A DNA stretch of 64,000 bases from Ramlibacter tataouinensis (lineage in GTDB: Bacteria; Pseudomonadota; Gammaproteobacteria; Burkholderiales; Burkholderiaceae_C). Below, one piece after another: positions 17,238 to 24,630 of this stretch. The translations under genes and the position numbers were made by a program. The notes under the pieces are model-generated. The model ran no database searches, was not told the DNA's origin, and worked only from the letters and a program-made list of their open reading frames with translations. The stretch's first letter is position 1; the number at the start of each line of letters is the position of its first letter. The stretch is from positions 1,798,001-1,862,000 of the forward strand of contig NZ_CP116009.1 in assembly GCF_027941915.1 (NCBI RefSeq). The letters run 5' to 3'.

Positions 17238-18224
17238 ATGACGAATTTCCCCCGACGCATAGAGATCCGCGAGGAAGGCCCGCGCGAAGGCTTCCAGATC
17301 GAGCCGCCCGGCTTCACCGTGGCGCAGCGCGCCGAGCTTGTGGAGGCGCTAGCCGGGACGGGGTTGCGGCAGATCCAGGTGGCATCGTTCGTCAATCCGG
17401 CGCGGGTGCCGCAGATGGCGGATGCGCCCGAGTTGTTCCGCGCCATCCGCAAGCGGCCGGGCGTGCGCTACACCGCGCTCTGGCTGAATGCGAACGGCTT
17501 CCAGCGCGCGGCCTCGGTACCCGAAGTGGACCTGGAAGGCTCGCTCTACTTCTACGCCACCGACGCCTTCTGCCGGATGAACAACAACGCCTCGGCCGAG
17601 GCGCACGCCGAGGCGCAGCGCGAATGGGTGCAGCGCTATCACGAACGCGGCCTGCCGGTGGAGACCGCCTACCTGATGACGGCCTTCGGCTGCAACTTCG
17701 AAGGCGAAGTGCCGCTGCCGCGCCTGCGGCAGGCGCTGCAGCAGATGGCGCGGGTGCAGGACGAGACTAGCGTGCGGCTGCAACGCGTGGTTCTCGCTGA
17801 CACCGTGGGCTGGGCCAATCCCGAGTCGGTGCGGGAGCGCGTGGGCCTGGCACGCGAAATGTTTCCGGACGCACGCATCGGCCTGCACCTGCACGACACA
17901 CGGGGGCTCGGCCTGGCCAACGCCTACGCAGCCCTGAAGGAAGGCGTCGACCTGTTCGATTCCTCAGTGGCGGGGCTGGGCGGCTGCCCGTTCTCGGGCC
18001 ACGTGGACCACGCGGCCGCCGGCAACATCTGCACCGAGGACCTCGTGTTCCTGTGCCACGAGCTGAACATCGAAACCGGGGTCGACCTGGAGCGCCTGGT
18101 GGAGGCGGCGCGGCTGGCCCAGCGCATCATCGGACGCCGCCTCAACGGCCGCCTGATGCACAGTGGCAGCCTGGCCGCCCTGCGGGCGGCGAAGAACGGA
18201 TCCCCCACGCAGGAGACACCATGA
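17238..18224 (+). CDS. Hydroxymethylglutaryl-CoA lyase family protein
   Basis: 328 aa, TIM-barrel aldolase/lyase. The opening motif EEGPREGFQIE corresponds to the canonical EVGPRDGLQNE of HMG-CoA lyases, including the catalytic Arg. HLHDTRGLGLANAYAALK supplies the metal-binding HxH. The Cys loop GLGGCPFSGHVDHAAAGN keeps the catalytic Cys but replaces the usual GGCPFAPGATGN spacing. The start follows the biotin subunit by 16 bases. In leucine/isovalerate and acyclic terpene catabolism such lyases cleave the carboxylated, hydrated product. The altered loops suggest a substrate other than HMG-CoA itself. Confidence 0.85.
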   Translation: MTNFPRRIEIREEGPREGFQIEPPGFTVAQRAELVEALAGTGLRQIQVASFVNPARVPQMADAPELFRAIRKRPGVRYTALWLNANGFQRAASVPEVDLEGSLYFYATDAFCRMNNNASAEAHAEAQREWVQRYHERGLPVETAYLMTAFGCNFEGEVPLPRLRQALQQMARVQDETSVRLQRVVLADTVGWANPESVRERVGLAREMFPDARIGLHLHDTRGLGLANAYAALKEGVDLFDSSVAGLGGCPFSGHVDHAAAGNICTEDLVFLCHELNIETGVDLERLVEAARLAQRIIGRRLNGRLMHSGSLAALRAAKNGSPTQETP

Positions 18225-19738
18225 ATGCCTTGCCGCCCGTCGCCCGGCTGGACCTGACCGACCTCTTCCTGAAACAGGTGCGCATACAGCCCGACGCACC
18301 GGCGGTGTGCGACGCCCGCCAAGTCGTCACCTACCGCGAGTTGGAAGCACGCGTGCAGCGCTGGCACACGCTGCTGGCACAGCGCGGCCTGCAGCGCGGG
18401 CAGCGGCTGGCGCTCTGGTCCGAGAACCGGAACGAGTACCTCGAGCTGCAGCTCGCCGCCGCGCGCATGGGACTGATCGTAGCGTGCCTGAACTGGCGGC
18501 TGCAGGGCGACGAGCAACTGCATTGCATTCGGCTGGTGCGGCCCGCCTTGGTGGTGGTGTCAGACCGCTACCGGCCGGCACTGCAGGCGCTGCCACTGGA
18601 GGACGTGCCGGTCCTGGCACTGGACGGAGCCAAGGAGGAACTGCAGGGACTGCCACCTACGCCGCCGCAGGGCACTGCCATTGACCCGGAGTCCGGTTTC
18701 CTGATCCTCTACACCAGCGGCACCACCGGCCTGCCCAAGGGCGCGCTGGTGAGTCAACGCGCCATGGTGGCCCGGGCGCAGGCCTTCATTGCCGAATACG
18801 GGTTGCGGCGCGAGGACGGCTTTATCGCCTGGTCCCCTTTCTTCCACATGGCCGCCACCGACCACGCGCTGGCCACCCTACTGCTCGGCGCGCAGGTCCA
18901 CGTGCAGGACGGCTTTTCCGCCCCGGAGATATGCCGCACGCTGGAGGAGGCCCGCATCGGATGGCTGCTGGCCATGCCCGGCGTGATCGAACCGCTCATC
19001 GCGGAGTTGCGCAGCCGGCCGCACGCGCTGCAGGGCGTGCGCATGGTGGGCGCGATGGCCGACCTCGTGCCGCGCCAGCAGGTGGCGGAACTCACCACGC
19101 TGCTGCAGGCGCCCTACCTCAACACCTTCGGCTCCACGGAAACCGGCCTCGCGCCCGCTTCCGGGCACCTGCTGCCCGTAGGCGAGCCCCCGGCGACGCT
19201 GGCCAAGCGCGAGTTCGGCTGGTGCCGCATCCGGCTGGTGGACCTGGACGGCCGCGACGTGCCGGACGGCACGCCAGGCCACATGCTGGTGCGCGGCCCG
19301 AGCGTCTTCTCGGGCTACTGGGAGGGCGACGGCTACGACGCCAGCGAGCTCGCCGACGGCTGGTTCCACATGGGCGACACCTTCGTGCGCCGCCTGGACG
19401 GATCGCTCGATTTCGTGGACCGCAGCAAGTACCTGATCAAGACCGGCGGCGAGAACGTCTACCCGGCCGAGATCGAACGCGTGCTGCTGTCGCACCCCGA
19501 CGTGGCCGAGGTGGCGGTGGTGCGGCGTCCGGACGCTCGCTGGGGCGAAGTTCCTGTCGCCTTTGTAGCGCTGAAGGAAGGCGAACCTTCCGCCGAAGCG
19601 CTGCAGGCCTGGTGCCGCGAGCGGCTGGCCGGCTACAAGGTCCCGCGGGAGGTGCGCTTCCTGGAGGCGGCGGCTTTCCCACGCAACAGCACGGGCAAGA
19701 TCCAGAAGAACCAGATTGAAGCGCTGCTCGCGCGGTGA
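18221..19738 (+). CDS. AMP-dependent acyl-CoA synthetase (ANL superfamily)
   Basis: 505 aa from MNALPPVARLDLTDLF, overlapping the lyase by ATGA. The phosphate loop is ILYTSGTTGLPKGALVS; the A5 motif is NTFGSTETG; the A7/A8 region is GWFHMGDTFVRRLDGSLDFVDR then KYLIKTGGENVYPAEIE; the C-terminal catalytic Lys is in NSTGKIQK. This is a conventional medium-chain or aryl acyl-CoA synthetase, distinct from the PaaK-like enzyme at the head of the same operon. It ends two bases before the convergent TetR stop codon. Confidence 0.9.
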   Translation: MNALPPVARLDLTDLFLKQVRIQPDAPAVCDARQVVTYRELEARVQRWHTLLAQRGLQRGQRLALWSENRNEYLELQLAAARMGLIVACLNWRLQGDEQLHCIRLVRPALVVVSDRYRPALQALPLEDVPVLALDGAKEELQGLPPTPPQGTAIDPESGFLILYTSGTTGLPKGALVSQRAMVARAQAFIAEYGLRREDGFIAWSPFFHMAATDHALATLLLGAQVHVQDGFSAPEICRTLEEARIGWLLAMPGVIEPLIAELRSRPHALQGVRMVGAMADLVPRQQVAELTTLLQAPYLNTFGSTETGLAPASGHLLPVGEPPATLAKREFGWCRIRLVDLDGRDVPDGTPGHMLVRGPSVFSGYWEGDGYDASELADGWFHMGDTFVRRLDGSLDFVDRSKYLIKTGGENVYPAEIERVLLSHPDVAEVAVVRRPDARWGEVPVAFVALKEGEPSAEALQAWCRERLAGYKVPREVRFLEAAAFPRNSTGKIQKNQIEALLAR

Positions 19739-19739
19739 G

Positions 19740-20336
19740 TCATTCACCGGCGCGCAGCATGCGCGCCACCATCGCCTGGTAGAGGCGCACCAGCCGCTCC
19801 TGCGACAGGTCACCGTCCGGTCGGTACCAAACGCTCACGCCGGTCAGCAGTGCCAGCAGGGCCTTGGAAGTCACCGGCACCTTCTCCACCTTCCACAGGC
19901 CGCGCTTCTTGCCCTGGGAAAGAATGTCGCGCAGCTGCCTCTCGTACGTCTTGCGCAGCGCGGCCACCCGCGCATACTGCTCCGGCGAGAGGCTGCGCAG
20001 CTCCATGTTGCCGATGAACACCTCTTCCCGGCGCGCCGTGTGCCACGTGATGTGGAAGCGCACGAAGCGCTCCATGGCCTCCGCCGGCCCCTCCACGCCG
20101 GCCATGTACGCGGCGAAGTCCGCCAGCAGTTCCTGCATGATGCTTTCGAGCAGCACCGCCAGGAACTCCTGCTTCTGCGGGATGTAGTTGTAGAGCGAGC
20201 CCAGGCTCAGGCCCACGTCCGCGGCGAGGTCCCGCAGGTTCATGGCCTCGAAGCCGTGGCGGTAGATGCGCTGGATGGCCGCCGCGCGGATCGCGCGCAT
20301 AGTGTCGGCGCCCTTGACGCCTACGGGCCTCGCCAT
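19740..20336 (-). CDS. TetR/AcrR-family transcriptional regulator
   Basis: 198 aa. The N-terminal helix-turn-helix is typical: RAIRAAAIQRIYRHGFEAMN then LAADVGLSLGSLYNYIPQKQ. The C-terminal helical domain would bind an effector, often an acyl-CoA in this context. The gene is second in a two-gene leftward unit with the hydratase at 20341-21156, four bases apart. It is the only regulator inside the cluster. Palindromes with CGGAC half-sites upstream of dctP, at the 12.25-kb divergent promoter and over the promoter of its own unit make it the likely pathway repressor, including autoregulation. Confidence 0.88.
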   Translation of the reverse strand: MARPVGVKGADTMRAIRAAAIQRIYRHGFEAMNLRDLAADVGLSLGSLYNYIPQKQEFLAVLLESIMQELLADFAAYMAGVEGPAEAMERFVRFHITWHTARREEVFIGNMELRSLSPEQYARVAALRKTYERQLRDILSQGKKRGLWKVEKVPVTSKALLALLTGVSVWYRPDGDLSQERLVRLYQAMVARMLRAGE

Positions 20337-20340
20337 GGAA

Positions 20341-21156
20341 CTAACCCGCTGCAGCCGGATGCTGCTGTACCGGCGTCACGCGCCAGGGCGGCACGCTGCG
20401 CTCGAGGAAAGCGCGGAACCCTTCGGCGGCTTCCCCGCCGCTCCAGGCGGTCACCAACGCATCCACCGCGAGCGCTTCGCGATGAGCGTCGGGCGCCTGG
20501 GCCTCCACCGCGCGCAGCAGGGACTTGGTCTGGCGCTGAGCGCCACTCGCGGAGCCAAGGAGTTGGGCGAGCAGTCCGCGCACCTCCGCTTCCAGCGCAC
20601 CCGGTGCAGCAACGTGGGTGACCAGGCCGATTTCTCGCGCCCGCTGGACGTCCACGGTTTCGCCCGCCAGCGCCAGCTGGACGGCCCGGCGTGCACCGAG
20701 GGCAGCCACCATGTAGGGCGAGATCGCCGCGGGAACGATCCCGAGCCGGTTCTCACTAAGTGCGAACCGGGCATCGGCTGCCGCCACTACGAAATCCGCG
20801 CAGCACACCAGCCCCATGCCGCCGCCCATCGCGGTGCCTTGCACCTGGGCCACTAGGGGCTGGGGGAGTGCATGGACCGCGCGGTACATGCCCGCGACCT
20901 GCATGGCGTGGACGCGCTTTTCCTCCGGCGAGGCGGCGAGCACCCGCTTCATCCATTCAATGTCGCCGCCGGCGCAGAAATGCGTGCCCGCACCGCCCAG
21001 GACGACGATCCGGACCGAGGCGTCCGCCGCCGCCTCCTCAAAAGCCAGCCGCAGCTCTTCGAGCAATGCGGCGTCGAAAGCGTTGCGAACCTGGGGCCGG
21101 TGGAGGGTGATGCGCAGAACGCCGTCGGAAGAGCGCGTGCGAAGGAGCGTCGACAT
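20341..21156 (-). CDS. Enoyl-CoA hydratase, methylglutaconyl-CoA hydratase-like
   Basis: 271 aa crotonase-fold protein. HFCAGGDIEWMKRVLAAS resembles the GADLNWMKRMA segment of LiuC/AtuE-type methylglutaconyl-CoA hydratases; GTAMGGGMGLVCCADFVVA is the second oxyanion motif, and SENRLGIVPAAISPYMVAAL is the LiuC-like second half. This fits the carboxylase and lyase as the middle step: carboxylation, hydration, cleavage. A consensus TATAAT sits only 7 bases before the annotated ATG at 21156 and no ribosome-binding site is visible, so the message may be leaderless or translation may start further in. Confidence 0.86.
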   Translation of the reverse strand: MSTLLRTRSSDGVLRITLHRPQVRNAFDAALLEELRLAFEEAAADASVRIVVLGGAGTHFCAGGDIEWMKRVLAASPEEKRVHAMQVAGMYRAVHALPQPLVAQVQGTAMGGGMGLVCCADFVVAAADARFALSENRLGIVPAAISPYMVAALGARRAVQLALAGETVDVQRAREIGLVTHVAAPGALEAEVRGLLAQLLGSASGAQRQTKSLLRAVEAQAPDAHREALAVDALVTAWSGGEAAEGFRAFLERSVPPWRVTPVQQHPAAAG

Positions 21157-21512
21157 GCGGCCATTATACGGACACCCGTACGTTTACTCGGCCGGCCAGC
21201 GACAGACTTAGGCCGAAGACACGACGTCGTCCAAGGCCCGAGCGGACAGGTGCAGGATGCGGCGGCTTCGCGCGCTCTGGAAAAAGTACCCTATTTGACG
21301 CGCCTTGCCGTACGACATCGGCCACGCTGGCGAAATGCTCACTCGCACACCCTCGCGCGAAGAAAGCCTGCAGAGACTTCCGCGCTCACAACGTCTGCTT
21401 CTGGCCGATAGTTTTGAAAAACTCGTCGGCGCCCAAGCGCGCGGGCTTGATGCGGGTGGACTGAGCCGGAGCTTTTTGTGCGCTTGCGGCGCGCCGTGCG
21501 CGCCGGGTCATT
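21157..21512. other. Intergenic stretch with promoter of the hydratase-TetR unit
   Basis: 356 bases with no supported gene. Apart from the promoter and palindrome at 21163-21180 I see no structure; the right part adjoins the IS remnant and may be decayed IS DNA. Confidence 0.5.
21163..21180 (-). promoter_or_regulatory. TATAAT -10 overlapped by palindrome TACGG-acac-CCGTA
   Basis: On the minus strand the consensus -10 TATAAT occupies 21168-21163. The inverted repeat TACGGACACCCGTA (21167-21180) abuts and slightly overlaps it, the usual place for repressor binding. Initiation about 7 bases downstream would coincide with the hydratase ATG at 21156. The half-site CGGAC matches the other two candidate operators. 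Confidence 0.45.
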
Positions 21513-21668
21513 TCATACAGTTGCCGGCGTGAGCCAGCGGGCCATTCGTCGCAGGTTTTGAGCTGCCGCAGCCATCAGGAACTCATCGCGCGCGCCGCTT
21601 ATGCCTCGTAACCGCAGTCGATCGAGCTTCAATATGCGTTTTACCCGCATGCGGGAGACGAAAATGCC
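21513..21668 (-). mobile_element. IS1182-like transposase remnant (C-terminal end)
   Basis: The leftward frame reads KRILKLDRLRLRG, then ARDEFLMAAAAQNLRRMARW and a stop. This is the conserved C-terminal end of IS1182-like transposases (the KRILKLDRLRLRG motif preceding a final helix). Only about 46-50 codons remain. It complements the middle fragment at 5068-5301, although the order along the chromosome shows they are not halves of one undisturbed copy. Confidence 0.72.
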
Positions 21669-21695
21669 TCTCCGGAGTGGGTAGCCCCGAGGGTC

Positions 21696-22049
21696 TCAAG
21701 GCTTGAACTCCTGCGCGATCGCGTCGAGCCAATATCGTTGCGACCGTACGTACGTCTCGGGGTCGCTCCGTGCGTCGATCTTGTGCTCGTCCCAAAGCCA
21801 CCCGCTGTATGAGATCTGGCCGGTCTGGTTCACTCGGTGGACGATCAGCTGGTCGAGGTCGCCGATGATCCGGCGCTCGTGCGCGTCCCTGCAACGGTGG
21901 TCCCTGTACGCGCGGATCGCCGCCTGGAGCTCCAGGTCGGGCGTAATCATGCGCTGCAGCTCCCGAATGACCGTGGCTAACACGCGCCGGTCACCTGGCC
22001 CGTCGAACGCCGGGTTGCGGAATTTGAAGCCGATGAACTTCAGGCTCAC
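21696..22049 (-). CDS. Hypothetical protein
   Basis: 117 aa if read from GTG 22049, which follows GAGGAGGA by about 5 bases and is better supported than the ATG at 22076. The protein begins VSLKFIGFKFRNPAFDG, is charged and apparently soluble, and contains ISYSGWLWDEHKIDARSD. I recognise no domain. It sits between the IS remnant and the frameshifted membrane-protein gene on the same strand. It could be accessory. Confidence 0.5.
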   Translation of the reverse strand: MSLKFIGFKFRNPAFDGPGDRRVLATVIRELQRMITPDLELQAAIRAYRDHRCRDAHERRIIGDLDQLIVHRVNQTGQISYSGWLWDEHKIDARSDPETYVRSQRYWLDAIAQEFKP

Positions 22050-22163
22050 TCGCGTCCTCCTCGCGCCGCTTGACACAACGAACTCCGTGCATCAGGCGCC
22101 GCCTGTTATGGGTCGGAAGCCCGGCCCGAGCCTGTGGGCGAAAATCAGGCGGGCGGCAAGCGC

Positions 22164-22677
22164 TCAGAAGCCGAAGCTCAGCATCTTGTAGAGAGCCCAG
22201 ACCAGCAATCCGATAAAGCCCAGGCCCAAGACCGCAGCCGCCGCCGGCACGAGCAGTATTGCCGCGAACATCCCCGCCCAGGCACCGAGGATCGGCCCGA
22301 CGACCACCCACGCGGATCCCATGTCATACCCGCGCCAAAAGCCCGCCGCGGCCCCTGCAACCCCGCCGAAGAAAATCAAGTAATCCATCTTGGACCATCT
22401 AGATCCGGTAAAGCCGAACTGCCGGGCGATGCGCCGCCGCGCTCGACGCGCCTCGATCGCACGCTGGATGCGCCAAACTAGGCCGCCACTCGTAAGCCGC
22501 CACAAAACGGCCACCAGGAGGAAGATCCCGACGGAGGTGCCCACGGCGTACTTCAGGGAGTCGATGCGCGGGAGGCTGAATGGATAACCCCCCACGCGCG
22601 TACTGCAGGTAGAGGAGGCCGTGCAATACCGCGAGGACGGCCAGCCAGAACAAGACGACAGCAACACGTGCAGGCAT
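22164..22677 (-). pseudogene. Small multi-spanning membrane protein, split by a frameshift in a G6/C6 run
   Basis: The first frame, from ATG 22677, gives PARVAVVLFWLAVLAVLHGL, a membrane helix ending at LQYARGG. The second frame continues YPFSLPRIDSLKYAVGTSVG with three or four more hydrophobic helices (for example YLIFFGGVAGAAAGFWRGY) to a stop at 22164. The frames meet at a run of six C (plus strand, near 22587-22592); one base gained or lost rejoins them. It is either a true pseudogene or a homopolymer sequencing error. No family is recognised. Confidence 0.5.
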
Positions 22678-22790
22678 TAAGGAGTTCTCTAAGTTGCAGA
22701 AGTGCGATGGCGCCTACCGCCTTTTCGACGTTGGCCCTTTCATGCGTCGCTTTAGGACCGGTGCGGGGGCCATGTATGTCGGGTCTCTTT

Positions 22791-24023
22791 GGCGGATTCA
22801 ACCGGTCGACGCAACACATTCGTCGAACATCTCGGCCGGTGTTCTGTAGCCCAGAGTCTTCCTCGGGCGTTCGTTCAACTTCCGCGCGATCGCATCCAGG
22901 CTGGCCTGTGAGTAGCCTGAGATGTCGAGGCCTTTGGGCAGGTACTGCCTGAGCAGCCCATTGGTGTTTTCGTTCGAGCCGCGCTGCCATGGGCTCTGAG
23001 GATCACAGAAGTACACCTTGATGTCCGTGGCCAAGTGAAGCGCTTGTGAGCTGCCAGTTCCTTGCCGCGGTCACACGTCAGTGATCGATAGAGTTCCTGT
23101 GGCAGTTTACGAGCGTGGCGCACGAGAGCATCCACCACAGTCTGCGTATCCTTGCCGGCCACCTTCACCAGCATCACGTAGCGAGTCTGTAGCTCCACCA
23201 AGGTCGCGATCTGACTGTTGGCGCTGCCAAAGAACAGATCGCCTTCCCAGTGGCCTGGCACTGCCCGATCCTCAACCGCAGCAGGGCGTTCGCTGATCGA
23301 GATGGCGTCGGAGATCTTGCCATGCACGTGAGTCTTCTGCGTGTGGTGACGTGAGCGACGCATTCCACGCGTTCGCCTCAGATGCTCAAGCAGCTCCTTC
23401 TTCAACGCACCTCGCGCCTGGATGAAGAGGCTTCGGTAGATGGCTTCGTGTGACACCTGCAGGCTCTCGTCGCCTGGGTAAGTATGCTTTAGCCAGCCTG
23501 CGATCTGCTCGGGGGACCACTGGCTCTGGAGCTTGCGCGTCACCAGGCGAGCCAGCGTGGCGCTCTGAGCCAGCTTGCACTGCTTAGGACGATGTGCTCG
23601 CTGCCAGGCGGCCTGGTCGGCCTGCGCTGCTCGATAGCACCAGGCGCCACCGTTACGGGCGATTTCCCGGCTGATGGTCGAGGGAGCCCGCGCGAGCCGA
23701 GCTGCTACAGCACGTATCGACTCTCCGGCCACCAAAGCACGGGAGACCTCCTCTCGCTCCGCGAGCGTCAGAGCCAACTTAGAGCGGCGGCGTTCCGGAG
23801 GGCGAATGCCACCTGATTCGACCAGGACCTGCCGGATCGAGGTATGCGGGCGATCGAAGCGGCGAGCAATCTGGTGGAGGGTTTCTCCCTTCTTCCAACG
23901 CTCCCACATCAAGGCCTTCTGAGTCTCCGTGTACTTGGTTCTTGGTTCTTGGTCTTCTTCTCCGCATCCACACTCCTTCTGCTTTCGCAGAGTAGCGTGT
24001 TGCACTGACCGGTTGAATCCGCC
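22791..24023. mobile_element. IS30-family insertion sequence, about 1.23 kb
   Basis: The element is bounded by inverted repeats: GGCGGATTCAACCGGTC at 22791-22807 and its reverse complement at 24007-24023, with partly matching inner bases ending GCAACAC. Between them lies a leftward IS30-type transposase with two lesions. The element sits about 200 bases left of the Tn7-like island's putative left tip. Confidence 0.8.
22798..23967 (-). pseudogene. IS30-family transposase, disrupted by two frameshifts
   Basis: A start ATG at 23967 follows AAGGAG by 5 bases and begins MRRRRPRTK. A 7-bp tandem duplication (cttggtt cttggtt, near 23934-23951) then throws it out of frame; removing one unit joins MRRRRPRTK to YTETQKALMWERWKKGE. 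The main body has the IS30 helix-turn-helix (APSTISREIARNG) and catalytic core ([36 protein letters not shown]). A second, single-base frameshift near 23035 separates it from the last segment ([20 protein letters not shown] and [18 protein letters not shown]), which holds the final catalytic Glu. As sequenced it cannot make transposase. Confidence 0.82.
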
Positions 24024-24218
24024 TCCGAAAGCGGACAGCAACCCCCGTTTCGTCCGAAAAGGGAGCTTCACCACCTCTTTCGACTCGCTGGACCTGGCGG
24101 TCGAGCGCCGACCTTTTGCTGCGAACAGGCCGTTGAGCATCCTGTTGGCCTAGCCACCCAGAGCCGACTGGCGCAGTTAGCAGCTCAATTTCTCAGGTCC
24201 TGGTACCCGGTAAGCAGC

Positions 24219-24327
24219 TGTGTTTACCGGTAAACGCCTCTGTTCTGAGTCAACGGCTATTTTTCTGACGCACAACATGCGGGGCTGCATTAGAAGGTGA
24301 AATCCGCACCCAAAGATGGTGAAACCG
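24219..24327. repeat. Left end of the Tn7-like island (two TnsB-type repeats)
   Basis: AGAAGGTGAAAT at 24292-24303 and AGATGGTGAAAC at 24314-24325 are spaced 22 bp. CTGCATT precedes the first copy exactly as at the right end. The tip is placed at TGTGTTTACC (24219) because GCAGC just before it matches GCAGC just beyond the right tip; a tip nearer 24279 (TGCGGGGCTGCATT) is the alternative, since this also resembles the right end. A perfect 14-bp palindrome, GTTTACCGGTAAAC, lies at 24222-24235. Confidence 0.6.
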
Positions 24328-24630
24328 AGAACAGCACCCTTGCCTTAAGGCCATGATTTGGCGGGTATTTTTGGCACATGGCCGGAGCTAGCCGACCTCA
24401 GAATCAGTTTCCACCAAGGGCTGCCAGAACCGCATTTTTCCCGTCTTTGCTGCGGCTGGCGTGCACCCTCCGTCCGTGCAACGCCGAAGCTGACTCGACG
24501 TCGCCGTGCTGATCGCGTCGCAGCGCCGTGGACTCCCGAGGTACATCCGGATACACATCCCTCCTGTCGAGTTAGGATCGGACGGACCCAAAAACGACCC
24601 GGGGCCTCTCCAAGCCGAAACAGGTCGTCG

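Noticed and set aside
24222..24235. 14-bp palindrome GTTTACCGGTAAAC as an operator
   Set aside because: It lies at the putative left tip with no gene starting nearby; could be an end feature or coincidence.
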